Source: Alistipes timonensis JC136
Lineage (GTDB): Bacteria; Bacteroidota; Bacteroidia; Bacteroidales; Rikenellaceae
Assembly: GCF_900107675.1 (NCBI RefSeq)
Contig: NZ_FNRI01000008.1
Coordinates: forward strand, 1-64,000
Length of the DNA: 64,000 nt
Direction of reading: 5' to 3'
Shown here in pieces: positions 24,986 to 33,883 of this stretch; positions within the stretch are counted from its first letter, which is position 1, and each line of letters starts with the position of its first letter. Made by a program: the position numbers and the translations under genes. The notes below the pieces were generated by a model, which searched no databases, was not told the origin of the DNA, and saw only the letters and a list, made by a program, of their open reading frames with translations.

Positions 24986-26533
24986 TCAGACGGCATCCGG
25001 AGCGGCAACGCCTGCCGGTTCCACCTCGTAAACACCCATGTAACGGCCCCCGAAGCGGGTCCAGTCGTTGAAATTGAACCAGCGCACCAGCCAGTCGGGA
25101 TAGGGGCGCCAGGGAACTTTTTTCAACGGCAGGGACAACTCTGTGTCCAGCCACCAGCAGTGCGAAAGCACCATCAACTGCCGGTCAGGAGCCTGCAACG
25201 CGGGAACCGCCGCCTCGAGTTCCGCCTGCGTGTCGAAATAGAGCGGCCGCAGGTTCCCGGGCATGTAGAACCGGGTCTCCACAATGCGGCCGGGTTCCAG
25301 AATATCCTCGATGAATCCGTAGCCTACCCCCGTGGGAACCAGCCCGAGGGCCACGACCTCCTTTTTGCCGCGGCAGTACTCCTGCATCATTTTGTAGAAA
25401 TAGATTTCCGGACGGGGCTGCACCAGGCAGTAGCCCATGATACCCGCATTGACCGCGACGAGCGCACCCAGCACGTAACGCCAGGCCCGGGCCTCGAACC
25501 ACCTGCGAGGCAGCTCGCGGAACATCAGCACGATGAACCACGGGGCGAAGAAAAGCGCCGGAAAGAAGAACCGCAGCTCCTTGTGCCCCATGAAGAAATG
25601 CACCAGCAGGAACGGCACGAGCATCCACGTCACGACGCTCCGGGGACGGCGCCAAAAGAACCATACCGCAGCGACCAGCGCCAACGGTCCGTAAACATAT
25701 CCGCCCTCGGTGAACGGCTCGGTGAAATAGTACCACCACGGCGAGGTCCCGAACTTGAGCATATTCTCGTTGAGGATGTTCTCGCACAGGTAGTTCACCG
25801 GCGTAAGGGTCCACTCCCCGTAGAGCCAGCGGTCGGCCAGCAACCCGAGCGCCAGCATGGCCAGTACGCCCGGAACCATCCCGGCATAGAGTTTCCAGCG
25901 GCGGAGAAACACCAACAGCCAGATGCCGTAGCCCAACAGCGCGAATCCCATCTGAAACCGCACTGCGAAAGTCAGCCCCGCGGTCATTCCCAACAACACG
26001 CCCCAGCCGAACTCCCGCCGGCCCGCAGCCTTGTGGCAGCGCATCGTGAGCGCCGCCAGCAGCAGAAGCAGATTGCCCGAGATCATCTCGGCGTTGAAAT
26101 GGACGTGAAGATAGGCCAGAAACCAGAGGAAGAATCCCAGCAGCAGGAACCAGCAGCGGGTCTTCTCGTCCTCCAGTTCGTCACGCACCGTGCGGTAGAA
26201 GAACAACAGCACCGCGACCGAAAGGGCGCCGCTCAGCAATTGGAGCACGAACACCACGGCGAAGGGCGAGTAGAGCCCCGCGGCCAGCAATCCCTTTCCG
26301 ACGGCCCACGCCACGAACGGCTGGATGCCGGGGCGCATCTGCAGCAGGTACTCCCACGGCAGGTGTTCCGGTGTCGGGGTCCCGAAGAGCTTCATGTGGG
26401 CGTATTCGAGAATCTGGAAATGCTCGTCGGGATGGTAGGTTCCCAGACTGAAAGCGGCGTATAACAGCGTAACCAGACACCCGGCCCAGATCAGCCGGGG
26501 GGGGGTAATTTTGAGGCGTTCGAAAGAGATCAT
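24986..26533 (-). CDS. GT22-like membrane mannosyltransferase (Alg9/PIG-B type) with an N-terminal C9 tract
   Basis: The 515-residue polytopic protein (about ten membrane helices) has the luminal-loop signature of family GT22, HPDEHFQILEYAH at about 34-46, in the first loop after helix 1. Such enzymes use a lipid-linked sugar donor on the outer side of the membrane. Start: the ATG at 26533 is preferred over a TTG one codon earlier. Codons 10-13 contain nine consecutive C residues. One C fewer gives an immediate stop; one C more shifts into a frame that ends near 26181. Surface glycan decoration is the likely role; the acceptor is unknown. Confidence 0.8.
   Translation of the reverse strand: MISFERLKITPPRLIWAGCLVTLLYAAFSLGTYHPDEHFQILEYAHMKLFGTPTPEHLPWEYLLQMRPGIQPFVAWAVGKGLLAAGLYSPFAVVFVLQLLSGALSVAVLLFFYRTVRDELEDEKTRCWFLLLGFFLWFLAYLHVHFNAEMISGNLLLLLAALTMRCHKAAGRREFGWGVLLGMTAGLTFAVRFQMGFALLGYGIWLLVFLRRWKLYAGMVPGVLAMLALGLLADRWLYGEWTLTPVNYLCENILNENMLKFGTSPWWYYFTEPFTEGGYVYGPLALVAAVWFFWRRPRSVVTWMLVPFLLVHFFMGHKELRFFFPALFFAPWFIVLMFRELPRRWFEARAWRYVLGALVAVNAGIMGYCLVQPRPEIYFYKMMQEYCRGKKEVVALGLVPTGVGYGFIEDILEPGRIVETRFYMPGNLRPLYFDTQAELEAAVPALQAPDRQLMVLSHCWWLDTELSLPLKKVPWRPYPDWLVRWFNFNDWTRFGGRYMGVYEVEPAGVAAPDAV
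26497..26505. repeat. G9/C9 homopolymer inside the GT22-like gene
   Basis: Nine G on the plus strand are nine C in codons 10-13 of the mannosyltransferase gene. Slippage would switch the protein off. Confidence 0.9.
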
Positions 26534-26615
26534 CAATACTATTCAGCGTTGTTACGGTTGCAAAAATACATCAAATCCCGCGGATTCCGCACTCCCGGGC
26601 GAAATATGCCCCGCC

Positions 26616-26624
26616 GGGGGGGGG
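26616..26624. repeat. G9/C9 homopolymer upstream of the GT22-like gene
   Basis: A second nine-base tract lies between the nuoN stop and the mannosyltransferase start, about 85 bases upstream of its ATG. A TATTTTTG element at 26561-26568 (minus) may be the gene's -7 box, but no matching -33 was found. Confidence 0.8.
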
Positions 26625-26640
26625 CTGCCGAAAGCACGGG

Positions 26641-26656
26641 GCGCGGAAAACCGCGC
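26641..26656 (-). terminator. Possible terminator after nuoN
   Basis: GCGCGG (26641-26646) pairs with CCGCGC (26651-26656) around AAAA, 23 bases past the nuoN stop. There is no T-run on the minus strand, so function is uncertain. Confidence 0.3.
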
Positions 26657-26679
26657 TCCGCATGCCGTCCGGTCCGGAA

Positions 26680-28107
26680 TCAGAGCCCGAACGAAAAAAG
26701 GTTGATCCCGTCGTAAACCGCGCTCACGACGCCCAGCAACAGCACCCCGGCCATGCAGATCGCAAGGCTGATGCGCGTGCAGCGGTCGGCGCGGAACGCG
26801 GCGACCGGCGTATCGTTGGGGGTGATATACATTGCTTTGACGATCAGCAGGTAGTAATAGAGCGAGATCACCGTATTGACCAGCGCGATGAACACCAGCC
26901 CGTGGAAACCGCCCTCGAAAGCCGCCGCGAAGACGAAGAATTTCGAGAAGAAGCCCGCGAAAGGCGGAATTCCGGCCAGCGAGAAAAGCGCCAGGGTCAT
27001 CCCCAGCGCCAGCCGGGGATTGGTCTTGCCGAAACCGTTGTAGTCCTCCAATCCCACCTTGCCGCCGGTGTGCTGCTCGACGACCGACAGCACCCCGAAG
27101 ACCGCGAGGTTCGCGGCCATGTAGACCAGCACGTAGAAGACCAGCGAGGTCATGCCGAGAGCGCTGCCGCCGATGACGGCCAGCATGATATACCCGGCCT
27201 GCGAGATGGACGAGAAGGCCATGAAACGTTTGAGGTCCCGCTGCCGGATGGCGAAGAGATTGGCGACGGTAATGCTCAGCACCGTGACGATCCAGAGCAA
27301 CGTCTGCCACTCCCGGACCATCGGGGCGAAGACCTTCACGAGCACCGTCAGCAGGACGAACGCCGCGGCGCCCTTCGACACCACCGAGAGGTAGGAGGTC
27401 ACCGCCGTGGGCGCTCCCTGATAGGAGTCGGCGGTCCAGAGGTGGAACGGCACGAGCGAAATCTTGAACCCGAGGCCCGAGAAGAAGAAGACCAGCGCCA
27501 TCACCTGCAGCGGCGAACCGTCGAGGAGGGCCGCCATGTCGCCGAAATAGAGCGTTCCGGTGGTTCCGTAGAGGAACGAGATGCCGTAGAGCATCAGGCC
27601 GCTCGAAAACAGCGCGCAGAGGATGTATTTGGCCCCGGCCTCGGCCGAGTAACGTTTGTACTTGTCGAAGGCCACCAGGCAGGCCGTCGGCACCGAGGCC
27701 AGTTCCAACCCGATGAAGAAGAGCAGGAAATTGCCGGCGCCGATCATAAAATACATGCCCAGCAGCGTCGAGAGGATCAGGATGTAGAACTCACCCTGCT
27801 TGTGGCGCGTATCTTCGCGCCGCAGCCACGTGTCCGCCTGCAGGCAGACGACGAGCGCCCCCACGGCGAGGACGCCTTTGACGATGCCGTGCATCGGATG
27901 GTACTGAAACATCCCGCCGAAAAGCTCGCCCTCACCGCCCGGGAGGAGGCTGGCCGCAACCTGCACGACGAGCAGGCCGCAGACCACGGCCGAGAACCGC
28001 CGGCGGCCGCGCTCCCCGGCCACGAGGTCGTAGAGGAATACGAGGACGAGGATTGCCGTGAGGGTCACTTCGGCCCGCATCAGCGTAAATATCGAGGTGT
28101 AATCCAT
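26680..28107 (-). CDS. nuoN: NADH-quinone oxidoreductase subunit N
   Basis: This 475-residue, about 14-helix membrane protein is one of three antiporter-like proton channels of complex I. Family marks are ELASVPTACLVAFDKYKR, FKISLVPFHLWTADSYQGAP and RDLKRFMAFSSISQAGY. It is the last gene of the nuo operon, 6 bases after nuoM. Confidence 0.95.
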   Translation of the reverse strand: MDYTSIFTLMRAEVTLTAILVLVFLYDLVAGERGRRRFSAVVCGLLVVQVAASLLPGGEGELFGGMFQYHPMHGIVKGVLAVGALVVCLQADTWLRREDTRHKQGEFYILILSTLLGMYFMIGAGNFLLFFIGLELASVPTACLVAFDKYKRYSAEAGAKYILCALFSSGLMLYGISFLYGTTGTLYFGDMAALLDGSPLQVMALVFFFSGLGFKISLVPFHLWTADSYQGAPTAVTSYLSVVSKGAAAFVLLTVLVKVFAPMVREWQTLLWIVTVLSITVANLFAIRQRDLKRFMAFSSISQAGYIMLAVIGGSALGMTSLVFYVLVYMAANLAVFGVLSVVEQHTGGKVGLEDYNGFGKTNPRLALGMTLALFSLAGIPPFAGFFSKFFVFAAAFEGGFHGLVFIALVNTVISLYYYLLIVKAMYITPNDTPVAAFRADRCTRISLAICMAGVLLLGVVSAVYDGINLFSFGL

Positions 28108-28113
28108 AGTCGC

Positions 28114-29598
28114 TTAACTCAAAATATGTGCAATGATTTCCGAAACGCTGCCGCGGATCATGTCGCTCACCCACAGCGGCGCGAGTCCCATGCCGGCGAT
28201 GGCCGCGACGAGGCAGATGACCGAAAGCCGCTCGTCCCACGTGGCGTCCGAAAGCTTCAGGTGTTCGGGATTGTCACACGTGCCGTAGAGAATCTTCCCG
28301 ACGACGCGCAGGATGTAGACCGCCGTGATGACGATCGACGTGCAGGCGATGACCGTGACCACACGGTGGAACGTGTCGGGGTGCATGAACGCGCCGTTGA
28401 AGATGGTCATCTCGGCCACGAATCCGCTCAGGCCCGGAAGCCCGAGGTTGGCGAGGCCCGCAATCACATAGCCCACCGCGAGGAAGGGCATCACTTTCAT
28501 CAGCCCGCCCAGCTGGCGGATGTCGCGCGTGTGGGTGCGGCCGTAGATCATGCCGATCAGGGCGAAAAAGAGGGCCGTCATCAGGCCGTGGCTCAGCATT
28601 TGGAGCACGGCGCCCGTGCCGGCCGCGGTGTTCATCATCAGCACGGCGAAGAGCACCAGTCCGCAGTGCGACACCGAGGAGTAGGCATTGATGTATTTCA
28701 GGTCGGTCTGCACGCAGGCCGCGAAAGCGCCGTAGACCACGGAAACCGTCGTCAGGACGATGAATATCCAACTCAACTCCTGCGCGGCGTCGGGCAGGAG
28801 GTACATGGCTATCCGGAAACAGCCGTATCCGCCCAGCTTCATCAGCACCCCGGCGTGGAGCATCGACACGGCCGTCGGAGCCGAGGCGTGGCCGTCGGGG
28901 CTCCACGTGTGGAAGGGGAACAGGGCCCCCAGCACGCCGAAGCCCACGAACACCAGCGGAAACCAGATGCGCTGCAACGACAGCGGAATGTTGTGCAGGG
29001 CGGCGATCTCCTGAATGTTCATCGTCGTGGCGCCCGCGCCGAAATAGATGCCCAGAATGCCGATCAGCAGCAGCGCCGAACCGCCCATGAGCATCAGCGT
29101 CAGCTTCATGGCCGCATATTCCTTGCGGCCGCTGCCCCAGACGCCGATCAGCAGGTACATCGGGATCAGCGCCACTTCGTAGAACATGAACATCGTGAAG
29201 AGGTCCACCGAGACGAAGAACCCGAAGACGCCCACGCTCAGCAGACAGAACCAGAGGAAATAGGCTTTGATGTCGGTCGTCATCTGCCACGAGGCGAACG
29301 TGCCCGTGAAGACGATGACGGCCGACAGCAGGAGCATCGCCACCGAAATGCCGTCGACACCCACGGCGTAGTGAATGTTGAGCGGCGCGTACCAGACATG
29401 GCTCGCGGTGAAGAGCATCGGCGCCGTTTCGCCCGCGCCGCGCAGCCCGAGGTACTGCACCACGAGCACGACGGCCAGCGCCACGAGCAGCGAGGAGCCC
29501 GCGACCATCACGGCGTGGATCTGCCGGGTCGATTTCGAGAGCCATAAACCCAGCATCATCACGAGCGGGACGGCCGGGAACAGGGATAGTATATTCAT
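28114..29598 (-). CDS. nuoM: NADH-quinone oxidoreductase subunit M
   Basis: This 494-residue antiporter-like subunit pumps protons in the membrane arm. Marks include MFYEVALIPMYLLIGVWG, FPFHTWSPDGHASAPTAVSM, LKYINAYSSVSHCGLVLF and GRTHTRDIRQLGGL. It lies 13 bases after nuoL and 6 before nuoN. Confidence 0.96.
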   Translation of the reverse strand: MNILSLFPAVPLVMMLGLWLSKSTRQIHAVMVAGSSLLVALAVVLVVQYLGLRGAGETAPMLFTASHVWYAPLNIHYAVGVDGISVAMLLLSAVIVFTGTFASWQMTTDIKAYFLWFCLLSVGVFGFFVSVDLFTMFMFYEVALIPMYLLIGVWGSGRKEYAAMKLTLMLMGGSALLLIGILGIYFGAGATTMNIQEIAALHNIPLSLQRIWFPLVFVGFGVLGALFPFHTWSPDGHASAPTAVSMLHAGVLMKLGGYGCFRIAMYLLPDAAQELSWIFIVLTTVSVVYGAFAACVQTDLKYINAYSSVSHCGLVLFAVLMMNTAAGTGAVLQMLSHGLMTALFFALIGMIYGRTHTRDIRQLGGLMKVMPFLAVGYVIAGLANLGLPGLSGFVAEMTIFNGAFMHPDTFHRVVTVIACTSIVITAVYILRVVGKILYGTCDNPEHLKLSDATWDERLSVICLVAAIAGMGLAPLWVSDMIRGSVSEIIAHILS

Positions 29599-29611
29599 AA
29601 CGACTTTCCGA

Positions 29612-31504
29612 TTAGCAGATTAAAAGGATCAGGATCGTGAGGCCCAGCGCACCGCCGAGGAACCAGATGCAGTAACGCTGCACGCTGCCGCTCTGCATGT
29701 CGCGGATAAGGTAAGCGGCGCCGTTGGCGCCCCGGGCGAGGAGGTCCATGAACCCGTCGACCACATGGCGGTCGAACCACGCAAGGGGCGTCGAGATGCA
29801 GGCGAAAATCACGCGGTGGGTGATGAACTGATAGACCTCGTCGATGTAGAAGCGGTGGTAAGCAGCGCGGTGCAGGCCGCTGAACCTCGCGGCGAGTTTG
29901 TCGGCAACGGGCTGCCGGTCGCGGGCGTACATCCACGTCGCCAGCGCGATGGCCGCGGCAGCCACGCAAAGGCTGACGGCGGCGACACCCGTGTCGATAT
30001 GGATGGCATAGGCCGCGCCGTCGGCGGAGACGAACTTCCCGAAGGGGATGAACCCGGCCACGCAGGTCACCGCGGCCAGAAACACGAGCGGCAGGGTCAT
30101 CGTCAGCGGAGCCTCGTGCGGCGTGTGCGCGGCATGGAGTTCACGGTTCTCCGCGCCCCAGAAAATGCCGTAGTAGAGGCGGAACATGTAGAACGCCGTG
30201 AGTCCTGCGATAGCGGTCATCACCCACCCCATTACGGGCGAAAAGGCGAAGCAGGCGGTCAGTATCTCGTCCTTGGAGAAGAATCCGCTCAGGGGCCAGA
30301 TGCCCGCGATGGCGAGGCACGCCACGAGGAACGTCGCATGGGTCAGCGGCATGTAACGCCGCAGGCCGCCCATCGCCGACATCTCGTTGGAGTGCACCGC
30401 ATGGATGATACACCCCGCGCCGAGAAACAGCAGGGCTTTGAACATCGCATGCGTAAAGAGGTGGAACATCGAGGCCATGTAGCCCAGCCCGCCGGCATGC
30501 GGATCGGCCGAGGTGCAGACGCCCAGCGCCACGATCATAAAGCCGATCTGCGAAATGGTGCTGAACGCCAGCACACGTTTGATATCGCTCTGGACGCAGG
30601 CCACGACGGCGGCGTACAGCGCCGTGAAAGCCCCGACATAGGCCGTCCAATGCAATACTTCAGGAGCGTAGCCGATGAAGAGCGGAAACATCCGCGCCAC
30701 GAGGTAGACGCCCGCCACGACCATCGTGGCGGCATGGATCAGCGCCGACACGGGCGTGGGGCCCTCCATGGCGTCGGGCAGCCAGATGTGCAGCGGGAAC
30801 ATGGCGCTCTTGCCCGCACCGCCGACGAACATCAGCCCCAGGGCCAGCGGGATCATCGCCCCAGCGGCCGCGAGCGTCTGTGCCGCAGGCGTGAAGGAGA
30901 AGGTCCCGGCGTAATAGCCGTAGACGAGGATGCCGATGAGGAAACCCAGGTCGGCGAAGCGCGTCACGATGAAAGCCTTCTTCGACGCGGCCACGGCCTC
31001 CCGCTTCGTGTAGTAGAAGCCGATCAGCAGGTAGGAGCTCACGCCCACCAGCTCCCAGAAGAGGTACATCTGGAAAATGTTGGTGGCGACCACCAGCCCC
31101 ATCATGCTCATCGTGAAGAGCGAGAGGAACGCATAGTAACGCTGGAAACCCCGCTCTCCCTTCATGTAGCCCAGCGAGTAGATGTGAACCATCAGCGAGA
31201 CCGTGGAGATCACCACGAGCATCATCACCGAAATCGGGTCGAGCAGGATGCCCAGGTCGATGTGCAGTTCCCCGCCGATGGGCAGCCACACGGTGTTCCA
31301 GGGAATCAGCGTCGGAAACGCGCCCGCGGCGTCACGTCCGGCCGAGAAGTATTCGAAAGCCGTGTAATAGCTCAGCAGCGCCACCGCGGCCAGCACGGCC
31401 GTGCCGAAAAGGCCCGCCGCGACGGGACGCATCTTCATCCCCGCGAGCCCCAGCACGAGGAAGCTCACGAAAGGCAGTAAAAGTATCAGGATCGTATATT
31501 CCAT
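29612..31504 (-). CDS. nuoL: NADH-quinone oxidoreductase subunit L
   Basis: This 630-residue protein is the distal proton-pumping subunit with the long lateral helix. Marks are LFWELVGVSSYLLIGFYYTK, PLHIWLPDAMEGPTPVSALI, DIKRVLAFSTISQIGFM and, in the C-terminal region, ALDRHVVDG-like WFDRHVVDGFMD. It lies 13 bases after nuoK. Confidence 0.97.
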   Translation of the reverse strand: MEYTILILLLPFVSFLVLGLAGMKMRPVAAGLFGTAVLAAVALLSYYTAFEYFSAGRDAAGAFPTLIPWNTVWLPIGGELHIDLGILLDPISVMMLVVISTVSLMVHIYSLGYMKGERGFQRYYAFLSLFTMSMMGLVVATNIFQMYLFWELVGVSSYLLIGFYYTKREAVAASKKAFIVTRFADLGFLIGILVYGYYAGTFSFTPAAQTLAAAGAMIPLALGLMFVGGAGKSAMFPLHIWLPDAMEGPTPVSALIHAATMVVAGVYLVARMFPLFIGYAPEVLHWTAYVGAFTALYAAVVACVQSDIKRVLAFSTISQIGFMIVALGVCTSADPHAGGLGYMASMFHLFTHAMFKALLFLGAGCIIHAVHSNEMSAMGGLRRYMPLTHATFLVACLAIAGIWPLSGFFSKDEILTACFAFSPVMGWVMTAIAGLTAFYMFRLYYGIFWGAENRELHAAHTPHEAPLTMTLPLVFLAAVTCVAGFIPFGKFVSADGAAYAIHIDTGVAAVSLCVAAAAIALATWMYARDRQPVADKLAARFSGLHRAAYHRFYIDEVYQFITHRVIFACISTPLAWFDRHVVDGFMDLLARGANGAAYLIRDMQSGSVQRYCIWFLGGALGLTILILLIC

Positions 31505-31517
31505 AACGGGTCGTTTG

Positions 31518-31826
31518 TTACCACTTCATCTCCCGCAGGCTCTTGGCGTCGATGTTGCGGATGTTGCGGTAGATGTTGATGATGATGGCGATGGCCACGG
31601 CGGTCTCCGCCGCGCTGATGCCGATGGCGAAGAGCGTGAAGAAAAACCCCTCGAGCTGCCCGGGAAAGAGGAAGCGGTTGAAGACCACGAAGTTGATGTC
31701 CACCGAGTTGAGGATCAGCTCCACGGAGATCAGCATCGCCAGCAGGTTGCGCCGCGTGACGAACCCGTAGATGCCCACGAACATCAGGATCGTGGAGACG
31801 ACGAGGTAATATTCCATTTTTATCAT
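31518..31826 (-). CDS. nuoK: NADH-quinone oxidoreductase subunit K
   Basis: This 102-residue subunit has three membrane helices. The conserved buried Glu of the first conserved block (LISVELILNSVDINFV) and of the second (ISAAETAVAIAIII) are present; both carry protons between membrane-arm channels. It is 12 bases after nuoJ. Confidence 0.96.
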   Translation of the reverse strand: MIKMEYYLVVSTILMFVGIYGFVTRRNLLAMLISVELILNSVDINFVVFNRFLFPGQLEGFFFTLFAIGISAAETAVAIAIIINIYRNIRNIDAKSLREMKW

Positions 31827-31838
31827 AACCGTACCTTT

Positions 31839-32348
31839 TTAACGTTTGCGTGCGATGAGGATGCCCCCGACGATGCAGGCCAGCAGCAGGATGCTGATGA
31901 CCTCGAAGGGCAGGATGTAACCGTATTTTTCCGGACTCATCAGCGCATGGCCGATGGTCTGCACGTGCAGTTCACCGTGCTCGAAGTGCGAGGGATTGAA
32001 GTCGTGCCGGAGCATCACCCAGAGGCAGATGCCGAGGCTCGCGAGCGTAGCGGCCAGTCCCGCGAAGAGCTTGTAGCCTTTGAGGTCCTCGGCCTTGTCG
32101 CCCTGGCTCGAGGTGAGCAGGATCGAGAAGACGTAAAGCACCGTGATACCGCCGGCATAGATCAACAGCTGCACGGCCCCGAGGAACGAGTAGTTGAGCT
32201 GGAAATAGATGCCCGCCGTGCCGAACAGCACGAACAGCAGGTAGGTCGCGGCGCGCAGGATGCGCCTGGTCGTCACGGCGAGTATCGCGCTGACGCCGAT
32301 AAACAGCGCCAGGACCGTGAATACGATGAGTTCGAGTGTGATTTCCAT
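31839..32348 (-). CDS. nuoJ: NADH-quinone oxidoreductase subunit J
   Basis: This 169-residue subunit has five membrane helices, with the family block GTAGIYFQLNYSFLGAVQLL and, in the third helix, IYAGGITVLYVFSILLT. It lies 3 bases after nuoI. Confidence 0.95.
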   Translation of the reverse strand: MEITLELIVFTVLALFIGVSAILAVTTRRILRAATYLLFVLFGTAGIYFQLNYSFLGAVQLLIYAGGITVLYVFSILLTSSQGDKAEDLKGYKLFAGLAATLASLGICLWVMLRHDFNPSHFEHGELHVQTIGHALMSPEKYGYILPFEVISILLLACIVGGILIARKR

Positions 32349-32351
32349 GGC

Positions 32352-32792
32352 TTACTGTCGGTTGAGTTGTTTGACGAGTTTTTCGCGCGTGTAGACCGCG
32401 TGCTCGAAATCGGTCGAGAAGCGGATGGCGCCGGTCGGGCAGGCGTTGACGCAGAGGTGGCAAAACATGCACGATCCCAAGTCGTACTCGTAGAGCGCCA
32501 GCCGTTTTTTGGTCTTGCCCGTTTCGGGATCGGCGACCGTCTCGGTCGTGAGGCGGATGGTGCCGTTGGGGCAGGCCGACTGACACAAGCCGCAGGCGAT
32601 GCACTTGTTGCGGCCTTCGGCGTCGTGGGGCATGGTCAGCTCGCCGCAGAAACGGTCGTACATCTTCAACGTCGCCCGGTTCTCGGGATATTGCTCCGTG
32701 ACCTTCGGGGTGAAGAACTCTTTCATCGTGACCTTCATGCCGGTCATCAGGGTTCCCACCCCGTGAAAAAGACCTTTGATATAGTTGCTCAT
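32352..32792 (-). CDS. nuoI: NADH-quinone oxidoreductase subunit I (two 4Fe-4S clusters)
   Basis: This 146-residue iron-sulfur subunit carries two complete ferredoxin motifs: CIACGLCQSACP (about 64-75) and CMFCHLCVNACP (about 108-119). They hold clusters N6a and N6b that pass electrons towards NuoB. With NuoEFG missing from the operon, this subunit is the plausible docking point for a ferredoxin-like donor, which is inference. It lies 2 bases after nuoH. Confidence 0.96.
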   Translation of the reverse strand: MSNYIKGLFHGVGTLMTGMKVTMKEFFTPKVTEQYPENRATLKMYDRFCGELTMPHDAEGRNKCIACGLCQSACPNGTIRLTTETVADPETGKTKKRLALYEYDLGSCMFCHLCVNACPTGAIRFSTDFEHAVYTREKLVKQLNRQ

Positions 32793-32794
32793 GG

Positions 32795-33871
32795 CTAAAA
32801 ATGCAGTTTAAAGACGACGACAATGACCATCAGCAGCAGGTTGGCCAGCCCGATGGGCACCAGGTATTTCCATTCGAGGGTTAGAATCTGGTCGATCCGC
32901 AGGCGCGGGAAGGTCCATTTGATCCACATCAGCAGCCACACCACGAAGAAGGCTTTGCCGAAGAACCAGACGAAGCCCGGGATGCAGTCCATCACCGCAT
33001 TGAAGCCCTCCCAGCCCGCGACGTGCAGCGGCATCCACCCCCCGAGGAAGATGGTGGCGGCGACGCCCGCGACGATGAACAGGTTGACGAACTCGGCGAC
33101 ATAGAACAGGCCGAAGTGCATGCCCGAATACTCGGTGTGATAACCCGCCGTCAATTCCGACTCGGCTTCCGGAAGGTCGAACGGCCCGCGGTTGACCTCG
33201 GCGTTGCCGGCGATGAGATAGATCACGAAGGCGACCAGCGCCGGGATGTGCCCTTTGAAAAGAAACCACCCGTCGGCCTGCCGGGCCACGATCTCGGAGA
33301 ACTGCATGGTGTCGGTCAGCACGATGATCGTAAGGATCGAGAGGCCGATCGAAAGTTCATAGGAGATCATCTGGGCGCCGCTTCGCATGGCCCCGATGAG
33401 CGAATACTTGTTGTTGGAGCTCCACCCGGCCAGCAGGATGCCGACCACGCCGATCGACGAGGCGGCCATCAGGAAGAAGACGCCCACGTTGAAGTCCAGC
33501 ACCTCCAGCCCCTTGCTCACGGGCAGGCAGGCGAAAGCCAGCACCGAGGCCAGGATGACGATGTAGGGCGCAAGGTTGTAGAGGAACTTGTCCGAGCGGC
33601 GGATGGTGATGATCTCCTTGGTGAGCATCTTCAGCACGTCGGCAGGGACCTGCAACAGCCCCCAGAAGCCCACGCGCACCGGACCCAGGCGACATTGGAA
33701 AGCCGCGCAGACCTTGCGCTCCATGAAGATCATCACGACGGCGATCACCGCATACATCAGCAGCAGGCAGACGCCGACCATGACGCACTCGATGAATACG
33801 GCCAGTCCGAGGGGCATCACCGACGTCAGCATCCCGTGGACCCAGCTTGTTATTATTGAAAAGTCGAACAT
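32795..33871 (-). CDS. nuoH: NADH-quinone oxidoreductase subunit H
   Basis: This 358-residue membrane subunit forms the quinone chamber with NuoB and NuoD. Marks are MERKVCAAFQCRLGPVRVG (the usual ERK..A..Q.R.GP box), NRGPFDLPEAESELTAGYHT and a final LRIDQILTLEWKYLVP. It follows nuoCD by 12 bases. Confidence 0.97.
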   Translation of the reverse strand: MFDFSIITSWVHGMLTSVMPLGLAVFIECVMVGVCLLLMYAVIAVVMIFMERKVCAAFQCRLGPVRVGFWGLLQVPADVLKMLTKEIITIRRSDKFLYNLAPYIVILASVLAFACLPVSKGLEVLDFNVGVFFLMAASSIGVVGILLAGWSSNNKYSLIGAMRSGAQMISYELSIGLSILTIIVLTDTMQFSEIVARQADGWFLFKGHIPALVAFVIYLIAGNAEVNRGPFDLPEAESELTAGYHTEYSGMHFGLFYVAEFVNLFIVAGVAATIFLGGWMPLHVAGWEGFNAVMDCIPGFVWFFGKAFFVVWLLMWIKWTFPRLRIDQILTLEWKYLVPIGLANLLLMVIVVVFKLHF

Positions 33872-33883
33872 AGTGTCTCTTTT

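Noticed and set aside
26662..29547. Open frame of 961 codons opposite nuoN and nuoM
   Set aside because: Extreme His, Glu, Gln and Arg content as expected from the reverse complement of membrane-protein genes.
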